DNA of 64,000 nt from Mycocentrospora acerina (GCA_022701365.1 JAKUHH010000090.1:625024-689023); one strand, 5' to 3'. Positions 11,489 through 23,900 are shown, counted from the stretch's first letter. Numbers and translations are program-made. The notes: generated by a model from the sequence alone, not told the origin.

Positions 11489-12642
11489 AGTACGTGTTTC
11501 TGACAGGCTCATGGGTAGCTTCAAGCGTTATCCTACATTCAACATTGTTTCTGCATTGTATATAACTTTTTTAATGTGTCTCCCTTCAGCGTTGATTACA
11601 AGCGTGGGGGTGGAATCAGGTCAAGGAACTGTCAAAAAAACACGGAGGAAGCATGGTGTTTTTGGCGTTTTATGGCGTCAAGTTACGATTGGTTTTGGTG
11701 TGAGCGTGGTCGGCCGAGTCGCACTTTGCGGGCGAGATTATGCACTGTCTTGCGTAAAGCGACGGGGGAATGTTCATAGATACTTTTTATTAGCCGTATC
11801 TCATTCATACTTGACAACATGTCGAGAAACGGTTACTCTCTTTCCAATAGCCATGTGCCCACTGGGTGCTTAGTGAGTGTTGTTTGTTGTTCTAACAATC
11901 AGACTACATAGTCGGGAATTTGACATACTCACGCTCCGTCGCCATCATGCCTGTCTTTCTTCTTCTGCTCGACACAACCAGTATGAAATTTGCTAACTTT
12001 TCAACTTGATGTAAATGAAGTTACGTAAGATCACGTCTAGCCCTGAAAGCAATGAGTTAGACTGCGTCAAAACTTTCAACGAGTGGGTTTTGGTTGTACG
12101 AAACTCGAAGGAAGATGTGCAAAGATCGATGTCTGGTTTTGTATTGAATTCGGTACTTCTTCTCGCGACACTAGTTCTGCGCCAATAAGAGGTGAGGGCA
12201 AGGAAGGGCGGAGCCCCACCTAACCCCACAATCTCCAACTTCGTATGTAACCGAACTTTTCTCCGCATCATCCCCTGACGTTACGGCAGTCGATTGCGGG
12301 TATTGTGAAAAGGATGGTCATCGCAGGAACGAAATGTTCATCTCTCGCGGAATACATTTGTCGTCAATCAATTGATTGTCATAAGAGAAATATACAATGT
12401 ATCGAATCTACACATTCAACGCACATCTTCGATCTATGGACGAGATCGGCGGAGTTTACAACGGCTGTCAGATGAGTTGTTACCTGAGGTGACATTCATG
12501 CTTGCTTTAGTGTGCGGAGAAATCCTGGCAGATGCATGCAAATTCTCACAGATCGTCAGGTGAGATGACGACAACTTGTTTGACTTGATGCTATAAAGCT
12601 GCTTAGACTCTTTGTAAATGTATACTATGCTATCGGACAACC
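11489..12642. other. intergenic region, transition to AT-richer DNA
   Basis: The first 300 bases are probably the EAF1 3' untranslated region. The rest shows no gene on either strand. A minus-strand frame at 11993-12271 has no family resemblance. The region ends in the promoter of the GH1 gene. Confidence 0.65.
12592..12597 (+). promoter_or_regulatory. candidate TATA box for the GH1 gene
   Basis: TATAAA lies 46 bases upstream of the GH1 ATG at 12643. The spacing is close but possible for a gene with a short leader. Confidence 0.4.
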
Positions 12643-14681
12643 ATGAAGCCCACTACGCTTTTCCTGAGCGGCGCGGTTGCAATCGCACAACAGGTGTACA
12701 TTCCTATCGATGGACCATCTCCTAGACCACATTGCGCTAGTAATAGCATCGCGAACAAGAGCTATGCGACCGCATCTCCCTCTCACTACTTCCGGGAGTT
12801 CAGTTACACGCAAACGGAGACAATTCGTACCGCAACTTCAAGACCGGCGCCAACAACTACCACCTCATTTGCGGCCCCATATGCATCTCTTAGCAGCCTC
12901 GTGCCAGGTCTGACAACAACACAATGGGGGAACTGGGATCCATCATCCAACGCTACAGCTACAGATGTAGGAAATCCTTATGGAAATGCTTCCTGGACAA
13001 AACTTTGGAGTGATGTCCCGTGGGTCAACTTCACTCGAGGAATATGTGAGTCTTTTGAACCCAACAAAGTGATTATGAGCTAATCGTAATACTAGATTCT
13101 ACAACTGTTGAACCTACTCCCATACCAACTAGCGAGCTAGTTCTTCCCCCTCCTGAGCCTTTCGACTCTCAAGATTGCTATTACTTTCCTTCTGATTTCA
13201 TGCTTGGCGTTGCTGGATCCGCTGTGCAGATCGAAGGTGCAATTGCCGACGAAGGCCGAACACCAGTATACACAGATGTATCGAGTCTGCTCAACCCTGG
13301 CTCATCTTCTGATTTTATAACGAACGAAAACTACTACTTGTATAAACAAGACATTGAGCGAATCGCGTCGATGGGCATTCGATACTACCGATTTTCTATT
13401 CCCTGGACGCGAATCTTGCCTTTTGTTGTCGAGGGGTCGCCTGTTAATAAGCTTGGGTTCGTTTGTTCTCGTCTTCTAATCTTCACCTGCTAATAATTTG
13501 TTCCAGACTTGATCATTATGATGATCTCATCAATTTTGTGATAGAGAAGGGAATGCTTCCCGCCGTTATGATGCTCCACACTGACTCTCCTCTCCAATTT
13601 TACACCAACATTACCCAGACTCTAATAAAGGCTGGTGAAGGAATTGGCTACGTTGATGCAGGATTTCAGCGATCTTACCAGAACCAGACGTATGAAGATG
13701 CGTTTGTGCACTATGGAAAGATCCTCATGACTCATTTTTCAGATCGCGTAGCTGTATGGTGGACCTTCAATGAGCCGCTCATCGGATCACGAAACGGAAA
13801 GTCGATCAACACGGTTATCAAATCACACGCAAGACTATATCATTTCTATCACGAAGAAATCAAAGGCAAAGGAAAGGTATCGCTTACTTTTAATGACAAC
13901 TTTGGAGTACCTCGAAACCCGGAGGATCCCGAGGATGTTCGCGCAGCTGAACACTTTAACTCCTTCCAGCTAGCGACATTCGCGAATCCGATCTTCCTGG
14001 GCCAGGACTACCCCGAGTCTTTCAAGATGACAGTAGATGACTACGTACCGCTCACACAGGAAGATCTGGAGTACTTAAACGGGACAGCGGACTTTTTTTC
14101 CATACAACCGTACACTGCAACCGTCATAAGTCCGCCACCGAATAGCAGTATAGAAGCATGTGCTAGTAACACGAGCCATCCCTTGAGACCATACTGTGTC
14201 AAACAGGAAACTTTGACCACAAACGGCTGGAATATCGGTTATCGTAGTCAGTCCTATGTTTACATAACACCAAAATACTTCCGCACTTATCTGAACTATC
14301 TCTGGAATACTTTCCGCTCTCCAGTCGCCGTTACCGAGTTTGGGTTCCCTATCTTTGGCGAAGCCGAGAAAGATGTCCAGGATCAGTTGTTTGATACCCC
14401 AAGAAGACTGTATTACCAGTCTTACCTTGCTGAAGGTTTGCATTCCTATATTGGAACCCTTGACTATTTTGCTAACTTTTGAAGGTCTCAAAGCTATGTG
14501 GGAAGATGGCGTCCAATGGATCGGTGCTTTTGCCTGGAGCTTCGCGGACAATTGGGAGTTTGGCGATTTCGACGCACATTTCGGCATCCAGTATGTGAAC
14601 AGAACTTCACAAGAGAGAAAGTACAAGGCTAGCTTCTTTGATTTTGTGGATTTCATCGAAAGCCGGAGGCAAGCGGAATGA
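12643..14681 (+). CDS. secreted glycoside hydrolase family 1 protein (beta-glucosidase-like)
   Basis: Exons 12643-13045, 13096-13456, 13507-14435 and 14485-14681, with introns of 50, 50 and 49 bases, give 629 residues. There is a short signal peptide (MKPTTLFLSGAVAIAQQ), then a Ser/Thr/Pro-rich linker of about 150 residues with several N-glycosylation sites. The GH1 barrel follows (FMLGVAGSAVQIEG, then GIRYYRFSIPWTRILP). The catalytic acid motif is TFNEP near residue 342 and the nucleophile motif is TEFG near 531. GAFAWSFADNWEFGDF near the end is typical of the family. It probably cleaves beta-glucosides outside the cell. The TEFG variant and the long linker separate it from the intracellular enzymes. 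It converges on the methyltransferase gene 100 bases downstream. Confidence 0.88.
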
Positions 14682-14781
14682 GCGTCGTGGTGGCGTAGGT
14701 GCAATGCAGCAGCATGTCTTACCATGAGCCAAATTAAGGCATATAATCTACCAAAGTCCACTGGTCAATGATTGAATATGC

Positions 14782-15474
14782 TCAAATCACGAATGGAATA
14801 AACTTCGTGGTCTTCGCGCAATGATCCCTCCACGCTTGCCCAAACTCTTTCTCCATCATCTTCTCTTCATCCTTCACTCTTGTTGTCATGATCACCCAGA
14901 CAAACCCGCAAAGATTGGCTAAAGGAATAAAATATCCGACCCATTCGTTTGTGACCAAAGGTTCGGGACTAAAACAGCTGACCAAGCCGTGCTGACGCAG
15001 AAAGAAAAGATGCATTGCCACTAAAACAGCGAATAGACCTGTGTACGATGGATGCCGTACGTATGCATACAGCCCGTCCGTAACGAGGGCATCTGGCTTA
15101 GCAAGACGGTACGTGAAATTCGCACCGAGCTGAGCGTAGGCCTGGAATCTGATGTAGCATCCTACATACAGAAGTAAGAGCAATGCTACAGCGGTTTTCG
15201 ACCAGGCGAACAGTTTCGGATCCAGATAAGATGCTTGTGGACATATCCGATGAAGCGTCTCAGGCGGTGCGAGGGAGAGTACAGCGTGGTAGGTGCATGT
15301 GCACAATACGGCTGTCCGCGCGAAGATCATCCCGATGGGCGAAACTGCAAGCCATGGGAGCCATGATTCTGATGGCGCGGGGACTTTTCTATCGCTGGGC
15401 TGGCGGAAGCATAGTTGGATGAGGTAGCCTGCGTGCAAAGTGACGAGCGCGAAGAGTATGGAAGCGATGTCCAT
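14782..15474 (-). CDS. isoprenylcysteine methyltransferase-like membrane protein
   Basis: Intronless, 230 residues, with four or five hydrophobic segments. The C-terminal half carries the ICMT/PEMT pattern: GANFTYRL, LVTDGLYAYVRHPSYTG, and a charged end with EEKMMEKEFGQAW. The RHPSYTG motif marks the S-adenosylmethionine and active-site region of this fold. It is close in size to ICMT enzymes that methylate prenylated CaaX cysteines in the ER. It may instead be one of the paralogues of unknown substrate, which are common in these fungi and often sit near secondary-metabolism genes. Confidence 0.75.
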   Translation of the reverse strand: MDIASILFALVTLHAGYLIQLCFRQPSDRKVPAPSESWLPWLAVSPIGMIFARTAVLCTCTYHAVLSLAPPETLHRICPQASYLDPKLFAWSKTAVALLLLLYVGCYIRFQAYAQLGANFTYRLAKPDALVTDGLYAYVRHPSYTGLFAVLVAMHLFFLRQHGLVSCFSPEPLVTNEWVGYFIPLANLCGFVWVIMTTRVKDEEKMMEKEFGQAWRDHCAKTTKFIPFVI

Positions 15475-16836
15475 GGTATGTGTACGTTGGGGTTGAGAAT
15501 TTTGAGGTAGCAGGTTGGAGTGTAGGACTTTTAGTTCATATTCGTCCAGGAGACTGTAGAAACCCTATCTTGGGGCTTGTGTAAGGTTGACGGCATTTGC
15601 GGATATGCGTAGTTCTTTCCTTGGTATGACGTCAGTACCACAGATCTATGTGCGTACTCCATGAATGTAATTCTAGACGTACACTTCATTCCATTTCTGA
15701 TACCCTCCTATTTTTTCTGCTGTCGTCTTCTACCGGATGGTCTCTTTGTTCTGATGACGGTGTATCATTAGAAGCTATTACGCCGAAGTCTTTTACCTTT
15801 CTACAAAACCCAATTACAAGCTCTTTCGCCATGAAGAAGCAGTGAGACCTTGAACGGAGAGTCGTATAAAAGAACTTTGATTGATTCAAATATGGAATAT
15901 ATCAGCCGTCTCCGTGTACATCTTGTGGTGTGTGTATGCCGTTACACGTCTTCTAGACCTTGGTAAGAACTCGGAGTAAAACCCGACTTCAGGATCGCTC
16001 GTGCAGGATGATGATCCTTCCTTTTTATACTGGAAGCTGTGAGATGATGCTTTAGGATCTTCTCACACAAAGACAATCTTACTCGTACTATTATTTGCCA
16101 TAAACCACTCAATCTTGTAATTCAGGAAGCAATTATATGAACTTTCCACGTTTTCCATAGCCACACTCCTGTCCACCAAAGTAGGAGCAAATAAGACATT
16201 CAGCATGTGATATTCGCAAAGTGAGCTATATTGACCATCGAGCACGCTTCGACACAGTCATTCGTATCAGAACCATGAAGACCAGTGAGACCATCGCCTA
16301 TTGCGTCTGCGTTACAGAAAAGCTGAAATGGTCAGAAAATAGTTACATTATGCTCAGGCCTGGGGACTGAGAACCATACAAGCAAAAACAATATTGTAGC
16401 TAGAAAGGACATCAAGTGAATTGATAGCACAAAACAGGTAGAGCATATGCGCTGAACGAATACCATGAAATACCAAATTGAAATCGCCGTTATAAGCTTA
16501 TAGCTGAAGCCTCAAGACTTGGCGAAGAAAATGCCAGGCTGTCTGTTGGTAACGCTGCCTTAAAATACCAAGCCACTATTGGTCTCATGAAGAATTATCA
16601 GCCGATGCGTCGTTCTTTAATGATTTATTTATAAACATGCTGCTAGAAAATTCAAACAGTACCTACAAATGAAAACGTTTCTTAAAATTAAATAACTAAA
16701 AGAAGAGCAATTTAAGTCTCTGTTGTCGTCTAGACCAATGGAGGTGCAGGCAACTTTTCCTGTTAGCATTCGCCTGCAATATGTATAGACTGAGTTTTTA
16801 GGACATGGCTATATCAGTAGGAAAACTATGAATACA
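15475..16836. other. intergenic region, no gene seen
   Basis: AT-rich, with many stop codons in every frame. It includes the methyltransferase promoter and the 3' flank of the broken dehydrogenase. No repeat or transposon ends were recognised. Confidence 0.6.
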
Positions 16837-17527
16837 TTAGGCTATTCCTAATCCGCTATCAAATTCAAGGATGCTTCCAGTCGCAAAGTCAGAGTGAAGC
16901 AGGAACAAAGTTGCCTGAGCGATATTGAGTGGCTTTCCTATCTTCCTCACAGGAAACATACTGGTGATACTATTCTGGCTGTATAAGTCAGACTGAATAA
17001 TAGCATTAAAAATATCATTTTTAATTGCGCCACGTGCAACAGCTGCTACTTGGATACCTGTTTGTGCGTACTCTAGGGCTGCAGTTCGCGTCATACCTAC
17101 AACCTAAGGCACAAGTTACAAGATTTTGATAGAAACCCGAAATATTTCTACTTACGGCGTGCTTTGTTGTGACACAGGTGCCGGAGTAGATGATGCCATG
17201 TAGGCCAGCGACCGAGGTAAGGTTGAAGATATGGCTAGATTTCTGCTTCTTCACAATCTGAACTTGTTCTTGCATGCATGAAAGTACACCGACGTTGACG
17301 CACCGCATCTCTCCGAACTCGCTGGTGGATGCATCCCCGATCATGTTGGCATCAGTGGATATTCCCGCACTATTGATTGCCCCATCGAGACGCCCGTAAA
17401 TTGAGAACGCTTTTTGGTGTAAAAGTTTGACCGAATCTTGGTACGAGACATCGGTGTTGATGTATGAAGATTTTCCTCCTTTATCTTTGATAGCTCGGAC
17501 AGCCTGATGTTTGATATTATTTCTCAC
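16837..17527 (-). pseudogene. truncated short-chain dehydrogenase/reductase (SDR)
   Basis: Two exons, 17156-17527 (5' limit uncertain) and 16837-17103, are joined by a good 52-base intron (GTAAGT to TTAG) to read KHAVVGMTRTAALEYA. Typical SDR blocks are visible: the DVS strand, GRLDGAINSAG, NLTSVAG and a C-terminal GSILEFDSGLG. The N-terminal Rossmann strand with its TGxxxGIG nucleotide motif is missing. The frame is closed by a stop just upstream, and nothing resembling the motif was found in the next 170 bases. The catalytic YxxxK reads CVTTK, with Cys in place of Tyr. Loss of both the cofactor loop and the catalytic Tyr argues for a dead gene. An unseen upstream exon cannot be excluded. 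Confidence 0.7.
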
Positions 17528-18439
17528 AGAATTCCTGGTATAATATACCTATATGCAGAGCCAGAGTATACGGCCCAAATTTCTCCATCTCACATCTTAA
17601 CCCTGACACTCGCTTAAACCCGAATAGTTCCGTTACTTCGTCTGGTTCGTAACAACACAAACGTTTTCCAGTCCTATTTCGGCACATTTCTGATATCTAA
17701 AGTGAGCGTACGCTGTGAATCACAGCTAATTGTGATTTTAGTACATAGCCTAGTAGAAGTTAAGTATTAATAACATTGTAGTACTCGCCACTGTATTGCA
17801 ATACATGAATCACATGACAAAATAAGTACTAGCTAAATAAGAATTGTTTATAAATGCATATTGAATAGAAGGGTCCCAAAACCGAGTAAATCCACATGCT
17901 ATCACAACAGGAAAAAGGAGCGAGGACTTCAGAGATTTAATTGCCTAGTCGTCCCTGTTAATATTACCGCCACGAGACAAATCCTGACCCCACTTGTGAC
18001 TTCCATTGTGACATGTAACGTCATAACAATACAGTACTTTGCTACCTAGCTTCACTTCATCATGAAAGCTTACGATTTCACTCATATGCCCTCATAGATA
18101 AAAAAATTGAACAGCGCATAAAAAGAGGTTCAATGGAGGCCACACCACTTAGACACGCCTTTGTCGGCGCTTCGCAGCCGCCAGGGGCGTTCCACAGCCA
18201 ATAATAAGGAACATGATAGATGAAACTAGTAGAATCCTTTTTACAGGATGCGAGTATATAGTCATGTCAGTTAAGTACTTGCGACACTCTCTCACCTTTT
18301 CGCACTCAAAAGACATACTTTAACATCTGCTGAAATTGCCTTGCGAGTCGTTCCTCATTCTGTATCTTGACTAGATTAACGACATTCCAGCAGTTTTCAT
18401 ATTGAAAACTACACCTAATTATTCCTCAAACTTGCCACA
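17528..18439. other. intergenic region, AT-rich
   Basis: Contains whatever is left upstream of the truncated dehydrogenase and the promoter of the beta-trefoil gene. A 56-codon frame on the minus strand beginning near 17688 shows no similarity to the missing SDR N-terminus. Nothing else was identified. Confidence 0.55.
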
Positions 18440-18997
18440 ATGTCAGATCATGTCGACGCTTTGTCCATTTCAGATCTCGAGAGCTTAACAGCCTATACGC
18501 CTTCAAGTGCGTCCGGTAGTACTGCTACGGAGACAGGAATGGATGAAACTTCGCAGCCACCTTTCAGATCCTCCATTCCGTGGCCTGGGTCGACTTTTAT
18601 CATACGTTCTGCTTCAACAGGAAGAGTGGTGTCCTTCCAGCAGGGGCGAATCGTCCTAACCCGACTGGGTAGCCACGACGCTGTTCGCTGGCAATGCGTA
18701 AACAGTGGTGGCTGGATAGGATTCCAGGACCCTGTGTCATCAATGTTCTTGGGTTACGACGAAAATGAAGAATTATGTTGCCAAGCAAGGAGACTCATGG
18801 AGTGGGAGAAGTTCTGCGTGAGACAGAGGCCAGAGGGAGGCTACATTCTTCTCATGTCACATTACAATGGTTGGCTCGGACTTGCTTTTAAAGACCTTCG
18901 TCCAATTGGGATAAAGTGGGAAAATGATGTTGAGAAGCTGGGGACAGTAACGAATTGGGATGACGAGTCGACTGTGTGGGAATTCATTCGGGTATAA
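18440..18997 (+). CDS. beta-trefoil/fascin-like fungal protein
   Basis: Intronless, 185 residues. A disordered Ser/Thr-rich N-terminus of about 45 residues is followed by a compact domain with regularly spaced Trp/Gly/Phe motifs: WPGSTFIIRS, ALRWQC-like VRWQCVN, GWIGFQDPVSS, FLGYDENEELCC, WEKFCVRQRPEGGYILLM and TVWEFIRV. This pattern matches a common but poorly studied fungal family that resembles beta-trefoil or fascin domains. No catalytic residues or signal peptide are seen, so a cytoplasmic binding role is possible. The function is unknown. It converges with the TMEM53-like gene, with 167 bases between them. Confidence 0.7.
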   Translation: MSDHVDALSISDLESLTAYTPSSASGSTATETGMDETSQPPFRSSIPWPGSTFIIRSASTGRVVSFQQGRIVLTRLGSHDAVRWQCVNSGGWIGFQDPVSSMFLGYDENEELCCQARRLMEWEKFCVRQRPEGGYILLMSHYNGWLGLAFKDLRPIGIKWENDVEKLGTVTNWDDESTVWEFIRV

Positions 18998-19164
18998 TCA
19001 TAGAGATTGGCTTGCTCAAGCTAATGTCTCGTTCATGACACGAGCGCGTAGATGCCGAGTCAGTCGTTAGCTGAATTATGTTGAACGATCATTTAGGCAG
19101 CTATTGGGAAGCTCAATTGCGAGCAAAGAGAAGATGTTTATTCTATGCCCCTGACATGAATCGT

Positions 19165-20025
19165 TTAAACTTCTCTGGGCCCTACCTTCCACGCCCCTAA
19201 TACTGCTGCCCAATACTTCGCTTCGTCTTCTCGTATATGCCCACAATGCGCACTATTCTCAAATTGAACCTTGGCCACGTCCCAGCCCTTCTCCTTCGCA
19301 ATATCAGCATGTTCATCAGCTTCATCAAACCCAACCATCGTGTCTGCCCGGCTGTACAAATAAACTCTCGGCACCCGCGGATCGAACACCTTTTCGTTGT
19401 TCAGTTCCCGACAGATGATTTCCATCCTGTTCTCCCGTCTCATCAATTTATCAGTGATGAAAGTTAATATCAGGAGGAGATGGACCAGTGCTCTACCAGT
19501 CCATCGCCAGAAAAAGGTTCTAGGAAGAGAGGCGGAAATTGCTGCATGCGCCTTCATCCACGGCCCTTTTGTAGGCGATGAGTCCAGAATTTGCGCTCGC
19601 ATGGGAAGAATTGTGTTGAACTGCGCTTTCCATGCTTTCGCAAGCTCTTTGATTTGGTTTCCACCACCGTTGGAGAAGCTATGCACCAGTATCTCCCCAC
19701 CTTTCTTCGTGTGCTTGGCCACAAGGTCTATAGCGGGCTTTAATAGAGAAGGGAACGCCGACGTGTGGCGAAAAATGTCTGGAGTAAAGCATCGAATCAA
19801 GAGAATCCGTGATGTCGGGAACAGTTTTTGATATGAGGCAGTGTACTTCGAGATATGTTTTGCGGCTGCGGCATTCCAGGAAGATACCAAGATGAGAGGA
19901 GTTTCTTTTGGGTCGTCGGGTAGATATGATGGCGATGTCCAGATATAAGTGTTGTGTCCAATTTTTTCAAACTCAGACAATGGGAGAGGAGTTTTAATAG
20001 GTGGAGAGTCCTGGATATGCACCAT
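19165..20025 (-). CDS. TMEM53/DUF829-family alpha/beta hydrolase-like protein
   Basis: Intronless, 286 residues. The N-terminal strand ETPLILVSSWNAAAAKHISKY and the elbow motif VHSFSNGGG place a candidate nucleophile Ser in the second. YSRADTMV (acid) and NSAHCGHIR (His) complete the triad pattern of the DUF829 family. One hydrophobic stretch (RALVHLLLILTFITDKL, near residues 180-197) may anchor it to a membrane. TMEM53 relatives sit in the nuclear envelope or ER in animals. The fungal members are uncharacterised. Confidence 0.82.
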   Translation of the reverse strand: MVHIQDSPPIKTPLPLSEFEKIGHNTYIWTSPSYLPDDPKETPLILVSSWNAAAAKHISKYTASYQKLFPTSRILLIRCFTPDIFRHTSAFPSLLKPAIDLVAKHTKKGGEILVHSFSNGGGNQIKELAKAWKAQFNTILPMRAQILDSSPTKGPWMKAHAAISASLPRTFFWRWTGRALVHLLLILTFITDKLMRRENRMEIICRELNNEKVFDPRVPRVYLYSRADTMVGFDEADEHADIAKEKGWDVAKVQFENSAHCGHIREDEAKYWAAVLGAWKVGPREV

Positions 20026-20998
20026 CGTTTAAATATTAACAGGAACTATTAAGTAACAATCTTGAAAAGTCCCTATGAAGAACGGCAGATTAGCGGATGT
20101 TGAGAAAGTGTTAGGGGCCATTTTGAATATATATATGTTATAAATCAAGATTGCACTTGTACGTATACAAGAGATGAAGCACTCATTAATCTCCTTTTTC
20201 ACATGCTCAATGGTCTCTTGAATATTAAATTCAAAGTCTTGGCGTGAATGCTACTGCCGAGGCGTCAAGCTCATTGGCTCCATCGGCATCTCAGAAATTC
20301 GCAAGCACTTCCCAAGATAGACTAACTTCAGGTACAGAATGCATGTGAATTCGAGTGAATAGCGTACGAGGTTTATGACTTGGGGATACCAATCACCAGA
20401 CCGATAAGATGTTTAGTTTCACTGATTATGCAAAAAAATAGCTGCAGATGACACTATCACGCTCGCGCCACAAATGCCAGCTGCTGGTGCAAAGCTGAAG
20501 CAGCTCATAACTGTTACTACCAACGCAGGTGATATAAAGACATGTGCGATATTTGATAATGTTCGAAACACCTGTTCACCATTTTTATTATTGAGATGCT
20601 CGTTAGACTAAAAGAAGGGTAACGTAAACGATGTTGGCTAGTTTGATATCAACGCAATTACATAATACAATGGAAGAAGAAAAGAAGAATACGATTAATG
20701 CCAAGTTAAGCTACTTTGTTAGACTATGGAATCGGCAAGGACGGTATTCAGTGCTATTACTTATACGGAGGGACTACAAACGTCAACGCTTTTTTTGACT
20801 AGTGGCTTAATGTATTATCCCGAGCTATCGGAACGAAGAGTACTCTAGTTGTTTAGTGTTAGGCAAAGATATTTGTCTGACTCAAGACACGATGCTCAAA
20901 CAAAAAAGTTTACAAGAGACACTTTCATATTTTTTTCTACCTTTAATATTTTTGTTTCAATGAGTTCCATAACATTCGCTGAGTTGATCACCATTGAA
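20026..20998. other. intergenic region, AT-rich, no gene seen
   Basis: Holds the promoter of the DUF829 gene and the 3' flank of FAP1. Stops occur in all frames. No transposon features were recognised. Confidence 0.6.
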
Positions 20999-23900
20999 TC
21001 ACTCATCATCTAGGTCTGCCCAGCTTCCCTGTAGTCGCTCAAGACTGACAGGTGCTTCGTCGGACGAGCCTTCAGTGGCAACCGTACTGCGAGATCGCGA
21101 AGGCAAGCCCTCGTCCTCACTATTCGCGCCACTGTTGGCTCCGCTCACCTTCTCCTTCTGTTCTTCTTCTTCTTCGGCAGCCTCCCAATCTTCCACTACC
21201 TCGACAGGCTTTTCTTTCTTCTTCTTTGTACTGCTTAGACTGAGCACAGCAAAGCCGCCTTTGTTTCCGAATGTCGTCCCTCGCTCCATTCGTCGGACTG
21301 GAGCACCTTTAGCGGCTGCGACTTGACTCCATCCAGAACCAGGACCAATATCAGACTCCTTGCGGAGTACGTTGAGAGAAGAATCAAGACGGGCAAGTTG
21401 AATTTTGCCCATCTTCTGCGATGTGAAAGCTTCTGACAGGGGCGATTTGACAGATTCGAGCATTGTTTCCATTTCGCGCTCCTGTATGTTGAGGCGAGCT
21501 GCCAGAGGCGCCTTGAGCGCGACTGCTTCGCTAGGGAGAAAACTGACATCCAACTCGAGTCGGAAACTTGTCTTAGCGAGTACGTTCTTGATCACAGCAG
21601 TAATTTCCTCAATAGTGAGAGCAAACCGTGGATTCATGATGAGAAATGCGTTGTACGGGTCACCAGATGTGTTGCTCGGCTTTGGACGCAGAGGAGCGTT
21701 GGCTGTCATAGGCGCAGCTACAGGTCGGAGTACCTGGCGAGTCCTTGCGCATTCCGCCAGTGTTTTCATGGGAGCCATAACAAACTTAGGTGTCTTGAAA
21801 ATTGCAACATGTCGATGAGGCTCCGGATCCATACTCTCTGAGTCGAATCCGAAATCTTCTGCGAGGTGATGGATGAACTTTCGTTGTAGTCTGGGCATTG
21901 GCTTGAATCTTAGACGCTTAAGTTCTGCATCAGCAGCAAATAGTCTGAGTTGCTTCTCTTGTGCTGCTGCCCAGGTTGTATTCTCCTGATACATGTTCAG
22001 AGTAGCGGCAGAGTAAGGAATATGGTCATCCTGATGATCGGGATCAACATTGAGGGCTAGTGCCAACTTGCGGTTTCGCTCAAGGCGAGCACACTCTTCG
22101 TCGCACTTCAGTACCTTCTTGTTGTTACCCTCTCCTGCTCTAGAGGCGTTACACTTTGCCTCCTGTTTGATCCTTTGACATTCACATGTGACAAAGATCT
22201 TGTGTTGACAGGGTTTATCTTCTTTGCAAGATGAAGGAAAGTGACAAGGAGCCATGCAAGAATGGCCACAAGTACTGAGCTCTTTGCCACAGGGTTGTTT
22301 GCAAGGCTCTTCACATTCTCCTGGGCGATGGCATTGCTTCTGGCATTTGTGAGTGCCGCATCTGAGTGTTCGTCCGCAAACTTGTCCACAGCGGACATCG
22401 TTGAGCCAACATGGCTGATTCTTTAGAACATTCTTGCCGCACAAGCAGGGTTTTGTCGTCAAGTAGGGGCATTTGGGGCAATCCTCATTGTCGCCGTGGC
22501 AAGTGTGTGGCATTTGCGGATGCCCACAGTCTTTGGGTCGCTCGCATGGGAATCGACATGGAGGAGGCTTAGTACCGCAAGGTAATGGAGGCTGCAAAAC
22601 GGTCCGCCCGCAATTGCAACTGAGCTCATCAAATATCGCATCCCGGCATGTTCCACATGGACCTTTGTGACAAAGCTCTTGACAACGATGCTCTGGGTTA
22701 CCACATTTGAGCTGGCGACCACAACTGCGGGTACAGATATGTTCAGCTTCGAAGTGATCACCAACTTGACGAGGAGCAGAGTCCAAAGGTCTTGGCTTGC
22801 GTCTATTTGCCTGTCTTTCAGCGGCCTTTCGCTCTCCTGAGCAGCAATGTTCGCCACACTCGTGTCGTCCGCAATTAAGGGAGACGCGGCAAACGCGCAT
22901 ACATTGAGGATGCTCTTCGTTTCCCTGATGGCAGATGGTAGTCGAGGTAGTACGAGCACATCTGCATGGTATTGAAACTTTCTTTAAACACGAAAGGCAT
23001 TCTCCTTGATGACACGGCTGCTCGCACTTGTGACCACAGTCGAGAATTTTTCCGCATGCCTTGTTGCATTTTGGAATAGGGTCTTCACACGTTTGACGAA
23101 CGGAATCTGTGATTTGACTGAGAGGAGTTTTACCGCATGGACAATGGGTGACAAGATTTGGAGACCGCGGGCAATGGGGCGGCTTGGCGTCCTGCTGATG
23201 ACATGTCTTCTCACAAGCGTGCTTGCCACAGTCGAAAAAACGGCCACAGGGATTGGAACACTCAAAAACGCCTGTCCATTCTTCGACAGTTGCGGTGCCG
23301 TCTTCAGCAACATGAGATTGGCGGCTGTACTTCTCATCAGCTCGATCACGGCAGAGAATGTCTTTCTGTATTTGGCCACAATAGCACCGCGCTGGAACGC
23401 GTACTTCGCAGGTTCCACATGGTCCTTCATGACACGGTTGGGGGCAACGATGTTCTCCACAAGACATCATCTCTCCGCATACTTCGCCACAGCTCCAACC
23501 ATGTTCGTAGTCGGTATCTATACAACGTCGAGTGATAGACTTCTTGGAACAGAAGCAATGCTGAGTAGGTCCCATTAAGCTGCAAGGCGGACACGGACCT
23601 GCATGGCAAGTCGACGGGCATACGTGGGGGCACTTCTTTGGAAGAATGCGAGGACGCGCACATGTCTGACCGCACGAGAAGGGCGGTAGGCCCGGGAGTG
23701 GCTTTGGATCCTGTTCCTTCTCGCACCAACAATTGAAGGATTTTGGTAGCACATCTTTTGGTAAATTGCATCCAGGACAACGCCACTGCCGAGGTGGGGG
23801 CATTTCGCCGTCCTGAGCCTGCTGTCGAGCAGCTGCTGAACCCTCGTTGGTTGACCATTTCTTGATGCAGCTCAGGTGGAAAACTGTCCAGCATGTCCTG

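Noticed and set aside
17534..17688. short frame upstream of the broken SDR as its missing N-terminus
   Set aside because: Contains no TGxxxGIG or other SDR strand and is not in a frame that joins the SDR exon.
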